This document shows positions 16,401-25,782 of a stretch of DNA of 64,000 nucleotides, in pieces. Source of the stretch: Paracrocinitomix mangrovi. GTDB taxonomy: Bacteria; Bacteroidota; Bacteroidia; Flavobacteriales_D; Crocinitomicaceae. The first letter of the stretch is position 1; each line of letters opens with the position of its first letter. The DNA lies in assembly GCF_019740355.2 (NCBI RefSeq), contig NZ_CP091819.1, positions 2,232,001 through 2,296,000 of the forward strand. Direction: 5' to 3'. Made by a program: the position numbers and the translations under genes. Under the pieces are notes generated by a model, which was given only the letters and a program-made list of their open reading frames with translations, did no database searches and was not told the origin of the DNA.

Positions 16401-18194
16401 ATGAAGAACTTATACACTTCTTTAACCCTTTTTGCCCTATTAATAGGAAGCATTACATCTTATGGACAAAAAGTGGACCTTCCTAAGGGAATGACGGAAC
16501 ATGAGAAAACAATCATGGATGAATACCTTCAATCTTTCAATGACAGAGGTATTACCAGTCCTCCTCCTTACACCAACATCAGAAATATGGCCGAATGGGA
16601 AGAAGTTCAGGCGCTGGTAATTACATGGACTGGATCATACAACACCATTCAAACTAAAATAGTGGATGCTGCTCAAGAAGAGTGTTTGGTTATTATTCAT
16701 TGTACAGATTCTAATAATGTCAAATCCATCTTAAATGGAAATGGTGTACCGGATGTAAACATCCATTATTTAGAAGTACCATATAACTCAATTTGGATTA
16801 GAGATTACTTTGGAAACACTTGCTATAATAACTATGTAGATGACATCTTTTTTGTTGATTGGATTTATAACAGACCACGCCCGGATGATGACGTAATGGT
16901 AGATGCTACAGCAACATATTTAGGTATTCCTGTTTACTCAATGACAGCAAATCCTACCAAATTAATGGCAACTGGCGGAAACTGGATGACAGATGGAGCC
17001 GGCATTGCTTTTTCATCTGAATTAATAGTTGACGAAAATGACGGTACAGGTGATTACGGATTAAATTATCCAAATCATACTCCGGCAGAGGTAGATCAGC
17101 TTTTCAGTGATTGGATGGGAATTAACACATACATCAAAATGACTGTTTTACCTTATGATGATATCCATCACATAGATATGCATATGAAGTTAATTGATGA
17201 AGAAACTTTGCTTGTTGGAGAATATCCGACTGGAGTATCAGATGGACCACAAATAGAAGCCAATTTACAATATGTGTTGGACAATTTTAATACGAAATTT
17301 GGTACACCATTTAAAGTTTATAGAATACCTCAACCTCCTAGTACTTCTGGCGCTTATCCGGGGTCTGGTGGATATTATAGAACGTATGCAAACCAAACTT
17401 TTGTGAACAACACTGTATTACTTCCAACCTATAGAGAAGAATACGACACTACGGCATTAGCAATTCTTGACACAATCTTACCGGGATATAATATTGTTCC
17501 TATTGATGTTGACAACACAGGTCAAAACCTAATCTCACTTAGTGGTGCTATTCACTGTATTACACATACGGTAGGAGTTAATGATCCAATTTATATTTCA
17601 CACAAAAAATTAGAGGATACCAATGATGATATCAATCCTTATCAAGCAACAGCAACCATAATGCATAAAGATGGAATCTCTGCTGCTTCTATTTGGTATA
17701 AAACAGATATTGCCGGTACGTATACTGAAGTTTCAATGAATAACACTAGCGGTGACGTCTGGCAAGGTCTTATACCTGCACAAGCGGTTGGAACAACAGT
17801 GTATTATTATATTGAAGCTACTGCGGTTGGGGGAAAACAGGTAACTCACCCTTTTACAGCTCCTGCGGGATATCACAAATTTAAAGTGCTAGGAACCGGA
17901 GGTGGCGGAGGTTCTGGAATTTCAGAAACAAATCCATTAGAATTATTAGAGATTTATCCGAATCCGGCTTCTGAAATTACAGTAATCCCTGTGAACATGC
18001 TTAACAATGTAAACGATTGCCAAATTGTTATGACCAATATGGTAGGAGAAATTGTTGAAATTATATATCAAGGAGAACTTCCGGCAGGTAAAAAGAATTT
18101 CTTTATTGACGCAGGTGAATATGCAGCCGGTGTTTACCAGATTATTATTCAATCAGGTGACTATCGTGACTACAAAAAACTTGTGATTCAGTAA
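16401..18194 (+). CDS. Secreted peptidylarginine/agmatine deiminase-family enzyme with T9SS sorting domain
   Basis: 597 aa. Signal peptide 1-22, catalytic guanidino-group deiminase domain ~55-392, Ig-like domain ~395-495, Gly-rich linker, and T9SS type A domain ~515-597. Candidate catalytic residues are Asp135 (WIRDYFGN), His257 and Asp259 (DDIHHIDMH), and nucleophile Cys386 (GAIHCITH). The family converts guanidino groups to ureido groups with release of ammonia. The domain order (catalytic, Ig-like, T9SS tail) is that of the Porphyromonas PPAD that citrullinates protein arginine, whereas agmatine deiminases are cytosolic and shorter. Secretion is strongly indicated; whether the substrate is peptidyl-Arg, free Arg or agmatine is not. 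Confidence 0.82.
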   Translation: MKNLYTSLTLFALLIGSITSYGQKVDLPKGMTEHEKTIMDEYLQSFNDRGITSPPPYTNIRNMAEWEEVQALVITWTGSYNTIQTKIVDAAQEECLVIIHCTDSNNVKSILNGNGVPDVNIHYLEVPYNSIWIRDYFGNTCYNNYVDDIFFVDWIYNRPRPDDDVMVDATATYLGIPVYSMTANPTKLMATGGNWMTDGAGIAFSSELIVDENDGTGDYGLNYPNHTPAEVDQLFSDWMGINTYIKMTVLPYDDIHHIDMHMKLIDEETLLVGEYPTGVSDGPQIEANLQYVLDNFNTKFGTPFKVYRIPQPPSTSGAYPGSGGYYRTYANQTFVNNTVLLPTYREEYDTTALAILDTILPGYNIVPIDVDNTGQNLISLSGAIHCITHTVGVNDPIYISHKKLEDTNDDINPYQATATIMHKDGISAASIWYKTDIAGTYTEVSMNNTSGDVWQGLIPAQAVGTTVYYYIEATAVGGKQVTHPFTAPAGYHKFKVLGTGGGGGSGISETNPLELLEIYPNPASEITVIPVNMLNNVNDCQIVMTNMVGEIVEIIYQGELPAGKKNFFIDAGEYAAGVYQIIIQSGDYRDYKKLVIQ

Positions 18195-18217
18195 CAGATA
18201 AAAGACTTATTTAAAAG

Positions 18218-18247
18218 CGGGCCTGGTTTTAACTGAGCCCGTTTTTT
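18218..18247. terminator. Bidirectional terminator between convergent genes
   Basis: CGGGC (18218-18222) pairs with GCCCG (18237-18241), with GTT/AAC able to extend the inner stem. Six T follow on the plus side and AAAA precedes the stem, giving a short T-run on the minus side. It serves the deiminase gene and the gene ending at 18246. Confidence 0.7.
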
Positions 18248-19445
18248 ATGGATTTACCTTAGTGAATTTTTGGACTTCAACTTTACCGTCAACTTCTATT
18301 CTTAAGAAGTACATTGCCTGATCCAAGTCTTCAATATTCATATCTACTACGTTATTTCCTTCAAATAGTGAAACACCCTGTTGAACTGCCACTGTTTTAC
18401 CGTTTAGATCCAAAATATGGATTGTAATTTGCTGATCCTTATTGGCCTTTACATTTAAATTAATTTGATTGCTTGCAGGATTTGGATAAAGCATCAATTG
18501 GTTATTAATCTCACATGATTCAATACTTACTATATCACTGGTAGATTTATTCCCATTTAGGTCAATTTGCTTTAACCTGTAATAAGTGATTTCATTTTCC
18601 AAGTTATTATCCTGATAAGCATAATTATGTGCTGTAGATGAAGTTCCATTACCTTGAATCTTTGCCACAAAAGACCAGTTTTCAGCATTGGTGCTTTTTT
18701 CAATTACGAAATAGTCGCAATCTCTTTCAGATGCAGTTGACCAATTTACAATTGCTGAACCTCCTTCACACTTTGCTGTGAAAGTGGTTAGCTCCACTGG
18801 AAGAGTAGAACCAAGTGTAATCAAATCAATCCCCATTCTCAATCCTCCTGAAGTTGAAGACCCCAGTAAATGATTGGCATCATCATCATAAGGTAAAAAC
18901 TTAAAAGTATGAGAAGTAGCTGTTGGCGTAAACGCAACAGAAACATTGTCCCAGCTTTGACCGGTAGCATTATAAGCCAACAAACTAGTACTAGGAGTTG
19001 AAGTAGCCAACAAAGTATTATCCACATAAACTCGCCATGACCCTGTTGGATCTAAAGCATTTGATTGTTTTATTACCGTTTGATAAAAATCAATCACATA
19101 AGGAGTTCCAACACTCAATCCTGAAACAGTTTGCATTAAACCTTCATGATAACTTGAACTTCCAGAAAACTCAGCATGTAAACCAGCTACGAAAGTCCCT
19201 CCACTATATGGTGTTCCAAGAATCCCAGCAGATGCAGAAGGTCCTGTTGTATTGCAAATATCTGAAGTAGCCTGTAAAGAACCACTTGCCGTACTTGCAG
19301 GGTCTGTATTAGGAACTTGCTGCCATCCTGTTGGAGCTGCACTAATTGCCACAGATCCGTTCAAATCAGAATTGGTGAAATTTTGACCTTTTGCAAGCTG
19401 TGTAATGAAAAACACAGCAATGGCAAGAAATGAAATCTTGTACAT
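18246..19445 (-). CDS. Secreted T9SS sorting-domain protein of unknown function
   Basis: 399 aa with a signal peptide (residues 1-20). Residues ~21-190 form a beta-sandwich-like domain resembling carbohydrate-binding or DUF642-type modules (WRVYVDNTLLA, then WDNVSVAFTPTATSHTFKF). Residues ~200-300 carry the common Bacteroidota secretory module that begins LPVELTTFTAKCEGG and contains YFVIEKSTN and YYRLKQIDLNG. The last ~75 residues are a T9SS type A domain (LYPNPASNQINL). Ligand binding at the cell surface is inferred; no enzyme motif is seen. Confidence 0.75.
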   Translation of the reverse strand: MYKISFLAIAVFFITQLAKGQNFTNSDLNGSVAISAAPTGWQQVPNTDPASTASGSLQATSDICNTTGPSASAGILGTPYSGGTFVAGLHAEFSGSSSYHEGLMQTVSGLSVGTPYVIDFYQTVIKQSNALDPTGSWRVYVDNTLLATSTPSTSLLAYNATGQSWDNVSVAFTPTATSHTFKFLPYDDDANHLLGSSTSGGLRMGIDLITLGSTLPVELTTFTAKCEGGSAIVNWSTASERDCDYFVIEKSTNAENWSFVAKIQGNGTSSTAHNYAYQDNNLENEITYYRLKQIDLNGNKSTSDIVSIESCEINNQLMLYPNPASNQINLNVKANKDQQITIHILDLNGKTVAVQQGVSLFEGNNVVDMNIEDLDQAMYFLRIEVDGKVEVQKFTKVNP

Positions 19446-19587
19446 AATTGAAGTTCAAATAGGTAAGGTGCCACAAATGTATGACACTTCTTTAGAAACT
19501 TCAAAATTTTAAAACAGTTTAATTGTTGAATTTCTGGTACTTAGGAAAGTATCTGTGTTATTTCTATCAAAAACTGGTGTGAATTAT

Positions 19588-22500
19588 TTAAAATGAGATG
19601 TCTCGTGAAATTACCTCCAAGTATCTCTCCGGCAGTTCACTCATATTTATTAGCGATTTTTTAATCCAAATATCTCCTTTCAAATACTCCTGAAACTTAT
19701 AATCTGTAATAAATCCATTTTCATCCAAAACGGGGATGGCAATTACAAAAGCATTTTTAAACTGATAGATTTTAAAATTCTCTTCCGGTATAAACCACTG
19801 ATCATTTTTATGGTCGTAAATTCCAGACATATAAGATCCTTTAACCGGTTCTTTATACAAGAAATGACCATCAACATCAGTAGAATCATAACCTTCTTCG
19901 GTAAATAACGGTAGTGCAGGTAACTCTTCTATGTAATGGTTATAAACCACCAAACTATCATCCAATTTATAGGTTGAAAATTTTTCGTTGTATTTAGCTA
20001 AAATAGGTTCAAACAACACCTTTGATTCAAGCCCTTCTTTCAAAATAAACCTTGAAGATTTGAGGGTACCGTCATGATTCAAAATTGGTTCATTAATTAA
20101 ATATTTATCACCCAATATCCATTCTACATTAATATTCTCAGGCAGCACAACCCATTTATTTTCCTTCAAGCTGTACACTCCGGTTCTGAAATATCCCGGA
20201 ATTGAAGGGTAAAACACAAAATTACCATTGGCATCAATTGAATCTTCACCAGGATACTCATAGCTTTCCATGATCATTTCATCAATAAAGTCATTTTCAT
20301 TATTCTTGATTTTGACCAAATCCTCATTGTAGTTTTTAATCTCAAACTCTGTGAAAACTCTTTTATCTATGAAATCCTTTGCCATGAAATCATCCTCTGT
20401 TAAAGCAGCAAAATCATCTTGAGGAAAAGGAACCAATGTATCAGCATATAGCCCATAACCATAAGGAATTGCAAATAAATAATTAGCCGCTACACTATCC
20501 TCATTTTCGAAATAATAAAATAACCTACCCGGATTTTCTTCATTGGCAGATTTGTACCACCAAATACTTCTGCTTTTTGCTGGGTCATACTCGTAGCCAT
20601 ATTTATCAGGATGATCACCTATAATCTTCACCCTAACATTTGAATCGTTCGGAATTTCAAAAATGATTGGTTCTCCATTTTCTCTGATAGCATCATCTAC
20701 TTTGAATTTCATCTGACCATCTTCAATGTAAAATGCTCCAACGTCCAGCGAATAACTCATTACTTCTTTAGGTTCAATAAAAATCTCCGCCTCTATATCT
20801 CTTTGTCTTGCAACTCCAACACCATCTTTGGTTTTATAGTAATGAACTGTTTCAACATCCGGAGATATACTTGATGTGCTCAAAATTTCTTCATCCGGAA
20901 TTAAGAATTTTGGATCCATTTTGTATATGTAGTCATTGTAATCAAATTGCTGAGCTATTTGATTATTTTCATTGAAAACAACAACCTTGGAATCTTTATA
21001 ATTTCGTGTTTCAGTTAAAATTGGTTTGATAGCCACATAAGAACCATTATTATACGATAGTTTGGTGTGCTCAGGATCAATTATCCAATCAGATTTATCA
21101 GGATCAAACACTCCACTTACATAAACTCCAGGTTCAGGTAAGGGATAGACAAATTCACCTTCAACTGTCATTGAATCTTCTCCCATTTCTGACATTAGTG
21201 GAATCAGGTACTCATCATCCTCTGTCAAGTGAGCATTTGCAATAATCTTTCCGTTGCTCAACCACTTAGCATTGATAAATCTCCATCCCGGTAAGTACTC
21301 AAAATCACTTAGTTCCTTAGGAACAATTTTGCTCAAATCATTGAGGTTTTTATTCACCGGATTGATTCTTATAACTCGCTCATTATCAATCAAGGCAATT
21401 TCTTCCCAATTATCTCCTAATTTATCCTGACTCAACCAAACTTCAGCATTTGTTAACTTAAGTTCTTCTTTGATTTCTATATCATTTACAAGTGTATCTA
21501 TTTTGAGATCATTATTCTCTCGTCCCTGACATAAGAAAAGGACATCAAACAAATTATCTTCTTTTGCAGCTAAAACATACTCGAACTTACCAGTGTTTGG
21601 AGATTCAAAATAATTCACAAAACCATGATGAAGTATGTATTGGTATTCTGGTTTAAATACTTCCTCAACGTTGAAATTACCCTCTGTAGACAGCCATTCA
21701 AGAGAATACCCATCATAGTCTGATTTTCCGCACAAAGGAATCTTGAACATTCCAACCCCTTTTTTCTGTTTATGATATACATAAATACTGTCTTTATCAT
21801 ACCAAACTTTTTCACTTTTTAGTGGCCATAAGTCTAACGGAAAAGCAAACTTTTGATATTTGATATGTTCAGTAGGCTGCATTCCCGTCTTTTTATCATA
21901 ACTGAAAAAATCATAAGTATATATCAAAGGAGAAAGACTGTCTTTATTACCAGCTTTTGGTAAATAATAAGCGCCGTAAATATTTTCCCAGGCATTGACA
22001 CCTATGTAGTTAGGCTCTATTGTCCATTTGCCCGAGTTCAAATCAAAACAACCACTATTAAAGATCATCTTTTCATCTGCATCAAAATAAACTATAAAAC
22101 CGTTATCATCAATAGAATCTTCTCCGGGATACTCAACACTTGGAATAGCTAAAAACTGCTCATCTCTTGTATTGTAATGACTGAATTGAAGTTTTAAATG
22201 ATTGTCTTTGATATAATAATTGAACTCCCCTTTGAAAGCATAATTTTCTTGATCCTGAGGGTTGACACAAAGTAAAGTGGCATCTTCATCTAGACCAAGA
22301 TAATTGATAGCCTTTTGATCAACTTCTTGTGTTTGTAGTTTAGAATCCCATTGTGATTTTAAAATATGTCCTAAATGAAACTTGCCACTATCGCTTGCAG
22401 GCTCAAGTAATTGAACACTTCCTTTGTAGTAATGATAGACTTTTACTTTCTTTTCTTTTAAGTTAACGTCCAACAGCATTTGTGGCTCTTGTAAATGTAT

Positions 22501-22680
22501 CACATGACCATTGTGAGGCTTTTCTAAAAATTCACCTCTGGCATTGCTCCAAATTCCCACTTTGGTTTTTTGTTTGCAAACAACTAAATGACCCTGTCCA
22601 ATATCAGTTTGTACCCATCCATCAGGTTGTGCAAAAGCAACAAAAGTGGACATGACAAAAAGAAAACTTAATAACCTCAT
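19588..22680 (-). CDS. Large secreted repeat protein, previously unclassified by eye
   Basis: 1030 aa with a signal peptide (residues 1-17). Four copies of a ~60-residue module lie at ~183-242, 498-556, 808-867 and 928-986. Each begins with a G(E/Y)DS motif, then a G.F stretch, (G.Y).(S/T)G(V/I)(Y/F), a W(I/V/F)(I/V/L)(P/D) strand, and a closing (A/N).P(I/V)L. The intervals between the first three copies are each about 310 residues. The look is of WG-type beta repeats, but the motif is not a known one to me. No T9SS tail is seen. It follows a MORN/YwqK lipoprotein gene by 27 nt and a PPK2 gene further upstream. Confidence 0.65.
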   Translation of the reverse strand: MRLLSFLFVMSTFVAFAQPDGWVQTDIGQGHLVVCKQKTKVGIWSNARGEFLEKPHNGHVIHLQEPQMLLDVNLKEKKVKVYHYYKGSVQLLEPASDSGKFHLGHILKSQWDSKLQTQEVDQKAINYLGLDEDATLLCVNPQDQENYAFKGEFNYYIKDNHLKLQFSHYNTRDEQFLAIPSVEYPGEDSIDDNGFIVYFDADEKMIFNSGCFDLNSGKWTIEPNYIGVNAWENIYGAYYLPKAGNKDSLSPLIYTYDFFSYDKKTGMQPTEHIKYQKFAFPLDLWPLKSEKVWYDKDSIYVYHKQKKGVGMFKIPLCGKSDYDGYSLEWLSTEGNFNVEEVFKPEYQYILHHGFVNYFESPNTGKFEYVLAAKEDNLFDVLFLCQGRENNDLKIDTLVNDIEIKEELKLTNAEVWLSQDKLGDNWEEIALIDNERVIRINPVNKNLNDLSKIVPKELSDFEYLPGWRFINAKWLSNGKIIANAHLTEDDEYLIPLMSEMGEDSMTVEGEFVYPLPEPGVYVSGVFDPDKSDWIIDPEHTKLSYNNGSYVAIKPILTETRNYKDSKVVVFNENNQIAQQFDYNDYIYKMDPKFLIPDEEILSTSSISPDVETVHYYKTKDGVGVARQRDIEAEIFIEPKEVMSYSLDVGAFYIEDGQMKFKVDDAIRENGEPIIFEIPNDSNVRVKIIGDHPDKYGYEYDPAKSRSIWWYKSANEENPGRLFYYFENEDSVAANYLFAIPYGYGLYADTLVPFPQDDFAALTEDDFMAKDFIDKRVFTEFEIKNYNEDLVKIKNNENDFIDEMIMESYEYPGEDSIDANGNFVFYPSIPGYFRTGVYSLKENKWVVLPENINVEWILGDKYLINEPILNHDGTLKSSRFILKEGLESKVLFEPILAKYNEKFSTYKLDDSLVVYNHYIEELPALPLFTEEGYDSTDVDGHFLYKEPVKGSYMSGIYDHKNDQWFIPEENFKIYQFKNAFVIAIPVLDENGFITDYKFQEYLKGDIWIKKSLINMSELPERYLEVISRDISF

Positions 22681-22707
22681 AAATAAAATGTAAAAAAGAA
22701 AATGTCT

Positions 22708-23568
22708 TTACTCAATTAGCTCACCATTCGCGTAGGATTCAACAAAATCAATGGTGCCATTCTTTTTATAATGAATACTCTTCCCATTTAACAAACCATC
22801 TTCATATTGAGATTCTGTTTGCTTGTTTCCATTATCGTAATACCAGATATGTATTCCTACTTTATCATCATAATCAAACATTCCTCTGTAAGATATATTT
22901 CCATTTTCATAATAGGTAACATCTTCACCATATAAGTAATCGTCTTGATATTCTGTAGTTTCTTCTAATTGTCCGCCTTCATACCACCATTTCCAAAGCC
23001 CGGTTCTTTCTCCATCTTCATACATTCCTTCAAAGGATTTATTTCCGTTTTCATACCATCCTTCAGAAAAACCATTCAAAAGCGTGTCATTATAGTATCC
23101 AATTTCTTCAATTTGTCCAGAAGGATAATACCAAACATATTTTCCCATGGCTTTACCACTTTCATAATTTCCAATTGATTCTAAGCTTCCTTCTTCACTG
23201 TAAAATTTCCATTTCCCTTCTTCAAAATCTCTGTGATACTTCCCTTCACTCGCTAATTTTCCGTTGTCGTGGAATGACTTGAATTTACCTTCTGCCAAAC
23301 CATCTACCCAAATACTCTCTTCTTGTAATCTGCCGTTTTCATACCAAAACTTCCAAGAACCGTCCTGCATTCCATTTTTAAAGTATCCTTCAGACTGCTT
23401 GGTTCCGTCGTTATAATAAAAGGTCCAAAATCCATGCTGGTTTCCCAACTCATCATAACCACCTTCACCGGTAGTTTCATCATCAATCCTTATCTTTTCT
23501 TCTCCCTTTTGACCACAAGAAGAAATAAATAGCAGCAATATAAATCCAATGAAAAGTTGGTTTTTCAT
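22708..23568 (-). CDS. MORN/YwqK-repeat lipoprotein
   Basis: 286 aa. A lipoprotein signal (FISSC, Cys18) is followed by about eleven ~23-residue MORN-like repeats of the form G.W..(F/Y)Y.NG....EG.Y..G. Proteins of this type are often annotated as YwqK-family antitoxin because of the repeat, but here it is an exported lipoprotein and no toxin gene is beside it. It starts 4 nt after the PPK2 gene. A surface or periplasmic structural role is more likely than an antitoxin role. Confidence 0.8.
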   Translation of the reverse strand: MKNQLFIGFILLLFISSCGQKGEEKIRIDDETTGEGGYDELGNQHGFWTFYYNDGTKQSEGYFKNGMQDGSWKFWYENGRLQEESIWVDGLAEGKFKSFHDNGKLASEGKYHRDFEEGKWKFYSEEGSLESIGNYESGKAMGKYVWYYPSGQIEEIGYYNDTLLNGFSEGWYENGNKSFEGMYEDGERTGLWKWWYEGGQLEETTEYQDDYLYGEDVTYYENGNISYRGMFDYDDKVGIHIWYYDNGNKQTESQYEDGLLNGKSIHYKKNGTIDFVESYANGELIE

Positions 23569-23572
23569 TTTA

Positions 23573-24331
23573 CTATTTGTTTTGATTAAACTTGTCTGAT
23601 TCCAATTCAGGCCATTTCAAATCCATTTGTTCCATTGCCTCAATTATTCGCTTAGCAATAAAATTGATTTTAACCCAATTTCTATCTGCAGGAATAACAT
23701 CCCATAAAACGTTATTACAACGTTTAAAAATCGTTTCATAAACGTTCATATAGTCATCCCACATCTTGCGAGAATTCCAATCTCCATCATTATGTTTCCA
23801 GTGTTTCTGAGGGTTTTCAATTCTTTCAGTCAATCTTTCTAATTGTTCTTCTTTTGAAATATGCAGATAAAATTTCAAAATTTTAGTTCCGTTTGATTCC
23901 AGTAACTTTTCAAACTCATTTATTTGATCATATCTCTTTTCAATTTGATCTTTTGAATGCGTCTCAAGAACTGTAGGAACAAGAATATCTTCATAATGAG
24001 ACCTATTAAAAATATGAATCATACCTTTTGCTGGTACAACTTTATGAACTCTCCATAAAAAGTCATGTGCCATTTCCTCTTCGGTAGGCTTTTTAAAAGA
24101 GTACACTCTACATCCCAATGGATTAACACCCGAAAAAATTCTTCTTACAGTACCATCTTTACCAGAAGCATCAACTCCTTGCAAGATTACCAACAAGCTT
24201 TTTTCACTTTGTGCATAAAGTATTCTTTGTAGTTCAGCAATACGCGCTATTAGCACTCTGTTTTCAGCTTTTATTGCTTCTTTATCCCAATCTTCGGGTC
24301 CTTGAGTAGATGCTGTCAGTAATTTTGCCAT
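23573..24331 (-). CDS. PPK2-family polyphosphate:nucleotide phosphotransferase
   Basis: 252 aa. The P-loop is GVDASGKDG (residues 52-60) and the second catalytic motif NRSHYED lies at 109-115 (IFNRSHYEDILV). Single-domain length and the NRSHYED form point to the PPK2-related subgroup that moves phosphate between polyphosphate and nucleotides; direction and base preference cannot be read. The gene leads a tight operon with a MORN lipoprotein (4 nt) and the 1030-aa repeat protein, an unusual setting for a PPK2. It is cytosolic. Confidence 0.9.
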   Translation of the reverse strand: MAKLLTASTQGPEDWDKEAIKAENRVLIARIAELQRILYAQSEKSLLVILQGVDASGKDGTVRRIFSGVNPLGCRVYSFKKPTEEEMAHDFLWRVHKVVPAKGMIHIFNRSHYEDILVPTVLETHSKDQIEKRYDQINEFEKLLESNGTKILKFYLHISKEEQLERLTERIENPQKHWKHNDGDWNSRKMWDDYMNVYETIFKRCNNVLWDVIPADRNWVKINFIAKRIIEAMEQMDLKWPELESDKFNQNK

Positions 24332-24383
24332 AGCAGTAGATATTTCAGCTAAATTTAACCAATCATTTTAACCTGAACATAAT

Positions 24384-25229
24384 TTGAAGTTTAAAGACTA
24401 TCTCATTGCCAACGTAGCCGTCAGCACAACATGCTTTTTTATCATGTTTGCATTAACCGGTATGGTTGCTCCTGCAATTGCCTTTGGAGGATTTATATTT
24501 ATAATGTATTATGGTGCAGGAAGGTATTCAGCAAAAAATTCAAGAACAGTAGCTGGCAGAAGATATGATTTCATGACCAATGAATCAATATTCAACAATT
24601 CACTACTTGTTTTATTGGCAGGAGTATTAAAATCAGATGAGCACAACTCTAATGTAGAGGTTAAATACATCCAACAATCATTATCGCTCCATTTTAATAC
24701 TGCTAGAGTTGATCAACAAGTTGCGTATATTCAAAAATTGACACAAAGAGAAAATTTGGATCATAAACCAATCTGTAAGATGATTTTTGAAAACTATTAT
24801 CTCACAGAAAAAGTTCAATTAATGCATTTGTTGGTAGGTATTGCTACTGCTGATGCATATCTGAGTGACAAAGAAAAAGCCTATTTAGATGAAATTGCAG
24901 CAAGAATAAGACTTCCATTCCCTACCTATCAAGCTATCTTTAGCATGTTTAGGTTTAAAACCGAAGCACAACATAGAGAACAACAAAAAAGACGTGAGCA
25001 AAAACAATACAGCTCATCTATGAAGTTAGCTGATGCTTTTAAAATTCTCGAGCTAGAATTAAATGCAACAGAAAAAGAAATTAAAAAATCTTATCGAAAA
25101 CTAGCATTAAAATTTCATCCTGACAGGGTAATTCATTTGGGAAAAGAACATCAAAAAATAGCAGAACAAAAATTCCAAATTTTGTCTGAAGCCTACGAAT
25201 ACATTAAAAATATTAAAGGATTCAATTAA
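24384..25229 (+). CDS. Membrane-anchored J-domain (DjlA-like) co-chaperone
   Basis: 281 aa. Two N-terminal hydrophobic segments (~6-42) anchor it. A TerB-like helical domain follows (~75-190) and a C-terminal J domain (~212-278) carries the HPD motif at 245-247, which stimulates DnaK ATPase. The order TM, TerB, J matches the DjlA type. No ATG gives the N-terminal membrane part: TAA is in frame at 24369 and the first in-frame ATG is inside the first membrane segment. The start is taken as TTG at 24384. Confidence 0.85.
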   Translation: MKFKDYLIANVAVSTTCFFIMFALTGMVAPAIAFGGFIFIMYYGAGRYSAKNSRTVAGRRYDFMTNESIFNNSLLVLLAGVLKSDEHNSNVEVKYIQQSLSLHFNTARVDQQVAYIQKLTQRENLDHKPICKMIFENYYLTEKVQLMHLLVGIATADAYLSDKEKAYLDEIAARIRLPFPTYQAIFSMFRFKTEAQHREQQKRREQKQYSSSMKLADAFKILELELNATEKEIKKSYRKLALKFHPDRVIHLGKEHQKIAEQKFQILSEAYEYIKNIKGFN

Positions 25230-25359
25230 TTTTAATCTGCTAGGAATCCAAGAATAAAAAAGCTGATTAACAGTTGAATTAGAAGTTTAAACATTCAAAA
25301 CCCTTAGCACGTCTACTTTTTAACGGTATCAAAACAGAAGTGTTATTTTTTTTACATTA

Positions 25360-25384
25360 TTAAACTTTAATAATTAAACTTTAA
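25360..25384. repeat. Tandem 11-bp direct repeat upstream of a secreted-protein gene
   Basis: TTAAACTTTAA occurs at 25360-25370 and again at 25374-25384, with a 14-nt period in an otherwise empty 252-nt gap. Two phased identical half-sites may be an operator, but AT-rich coincidence is possible. Confidence 0.3.
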
Positions 25385-25481
25385 GAGTACAAATGAGGTA
25401 AAAAATTCATGCCTTTAACTTCCAACCTTTCAATGTATTATTCATCTAAATGAGGCTAAGCTACTGCTTAAACTACACACT

Positions 25482-25769
25482 ATGATGAAAACTCTTACAA
25501 TTACACTAGCTATGGTGGCCTCTATGAGCGCCACTGCACAACAGGTTCAGGAATTAAATGGGGGGAATAAAATCAATTATAAATCAACTAATTTGATATA
25601 CGAACCAACCATTCCGGCTGATTCAACTTTTACAGTTACGAAAAATACTACAGGACAACCACTGACAGAGGAAGTCTTGAAAGAAATTAATCTTCACCGA
25701 ATGAAAGAAGATTATTTGTGGAGAGTGAATGGAAAAATAGAGATATTAATTCATGCTATACAGCCATAA
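25482..25769 (+). CDS. Small secreted protein of unknown function
   Basis: 95 aa with a signal peptide (residues 1-20, SMSATAQ). The mature part is short and polar with no recognised motif. It lies 13 nt before a larger secreted Cys-rich gene and is probably cotranscribed with it. No function is proposed. Confidence 0.6.
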   Translation: MMKTLTITLAMVASMSATAQQVQELNGGNKINYKSTNLIYEPTIPADSTFTVTKNTTGQPLTEEVLKEINLHRMKEDYLWRVNGKIEILIHAIQP

Positions 25770-25771
25770 TT

Positions 25772-25779
25772 AGGAGGGG
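25772..25779 (+). promoter_or_regulatory. Strong Shine-Dalgarno before the Cys-rich secreted protein
   Basis: AGGAGGGG ends 3 nt before the ATG at 25783. Such a purine-rich element is unusual in Bacteroidota, where starts commonly lack one. Confidence 0.55.
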
Positions 25780-25782
25780 ATA

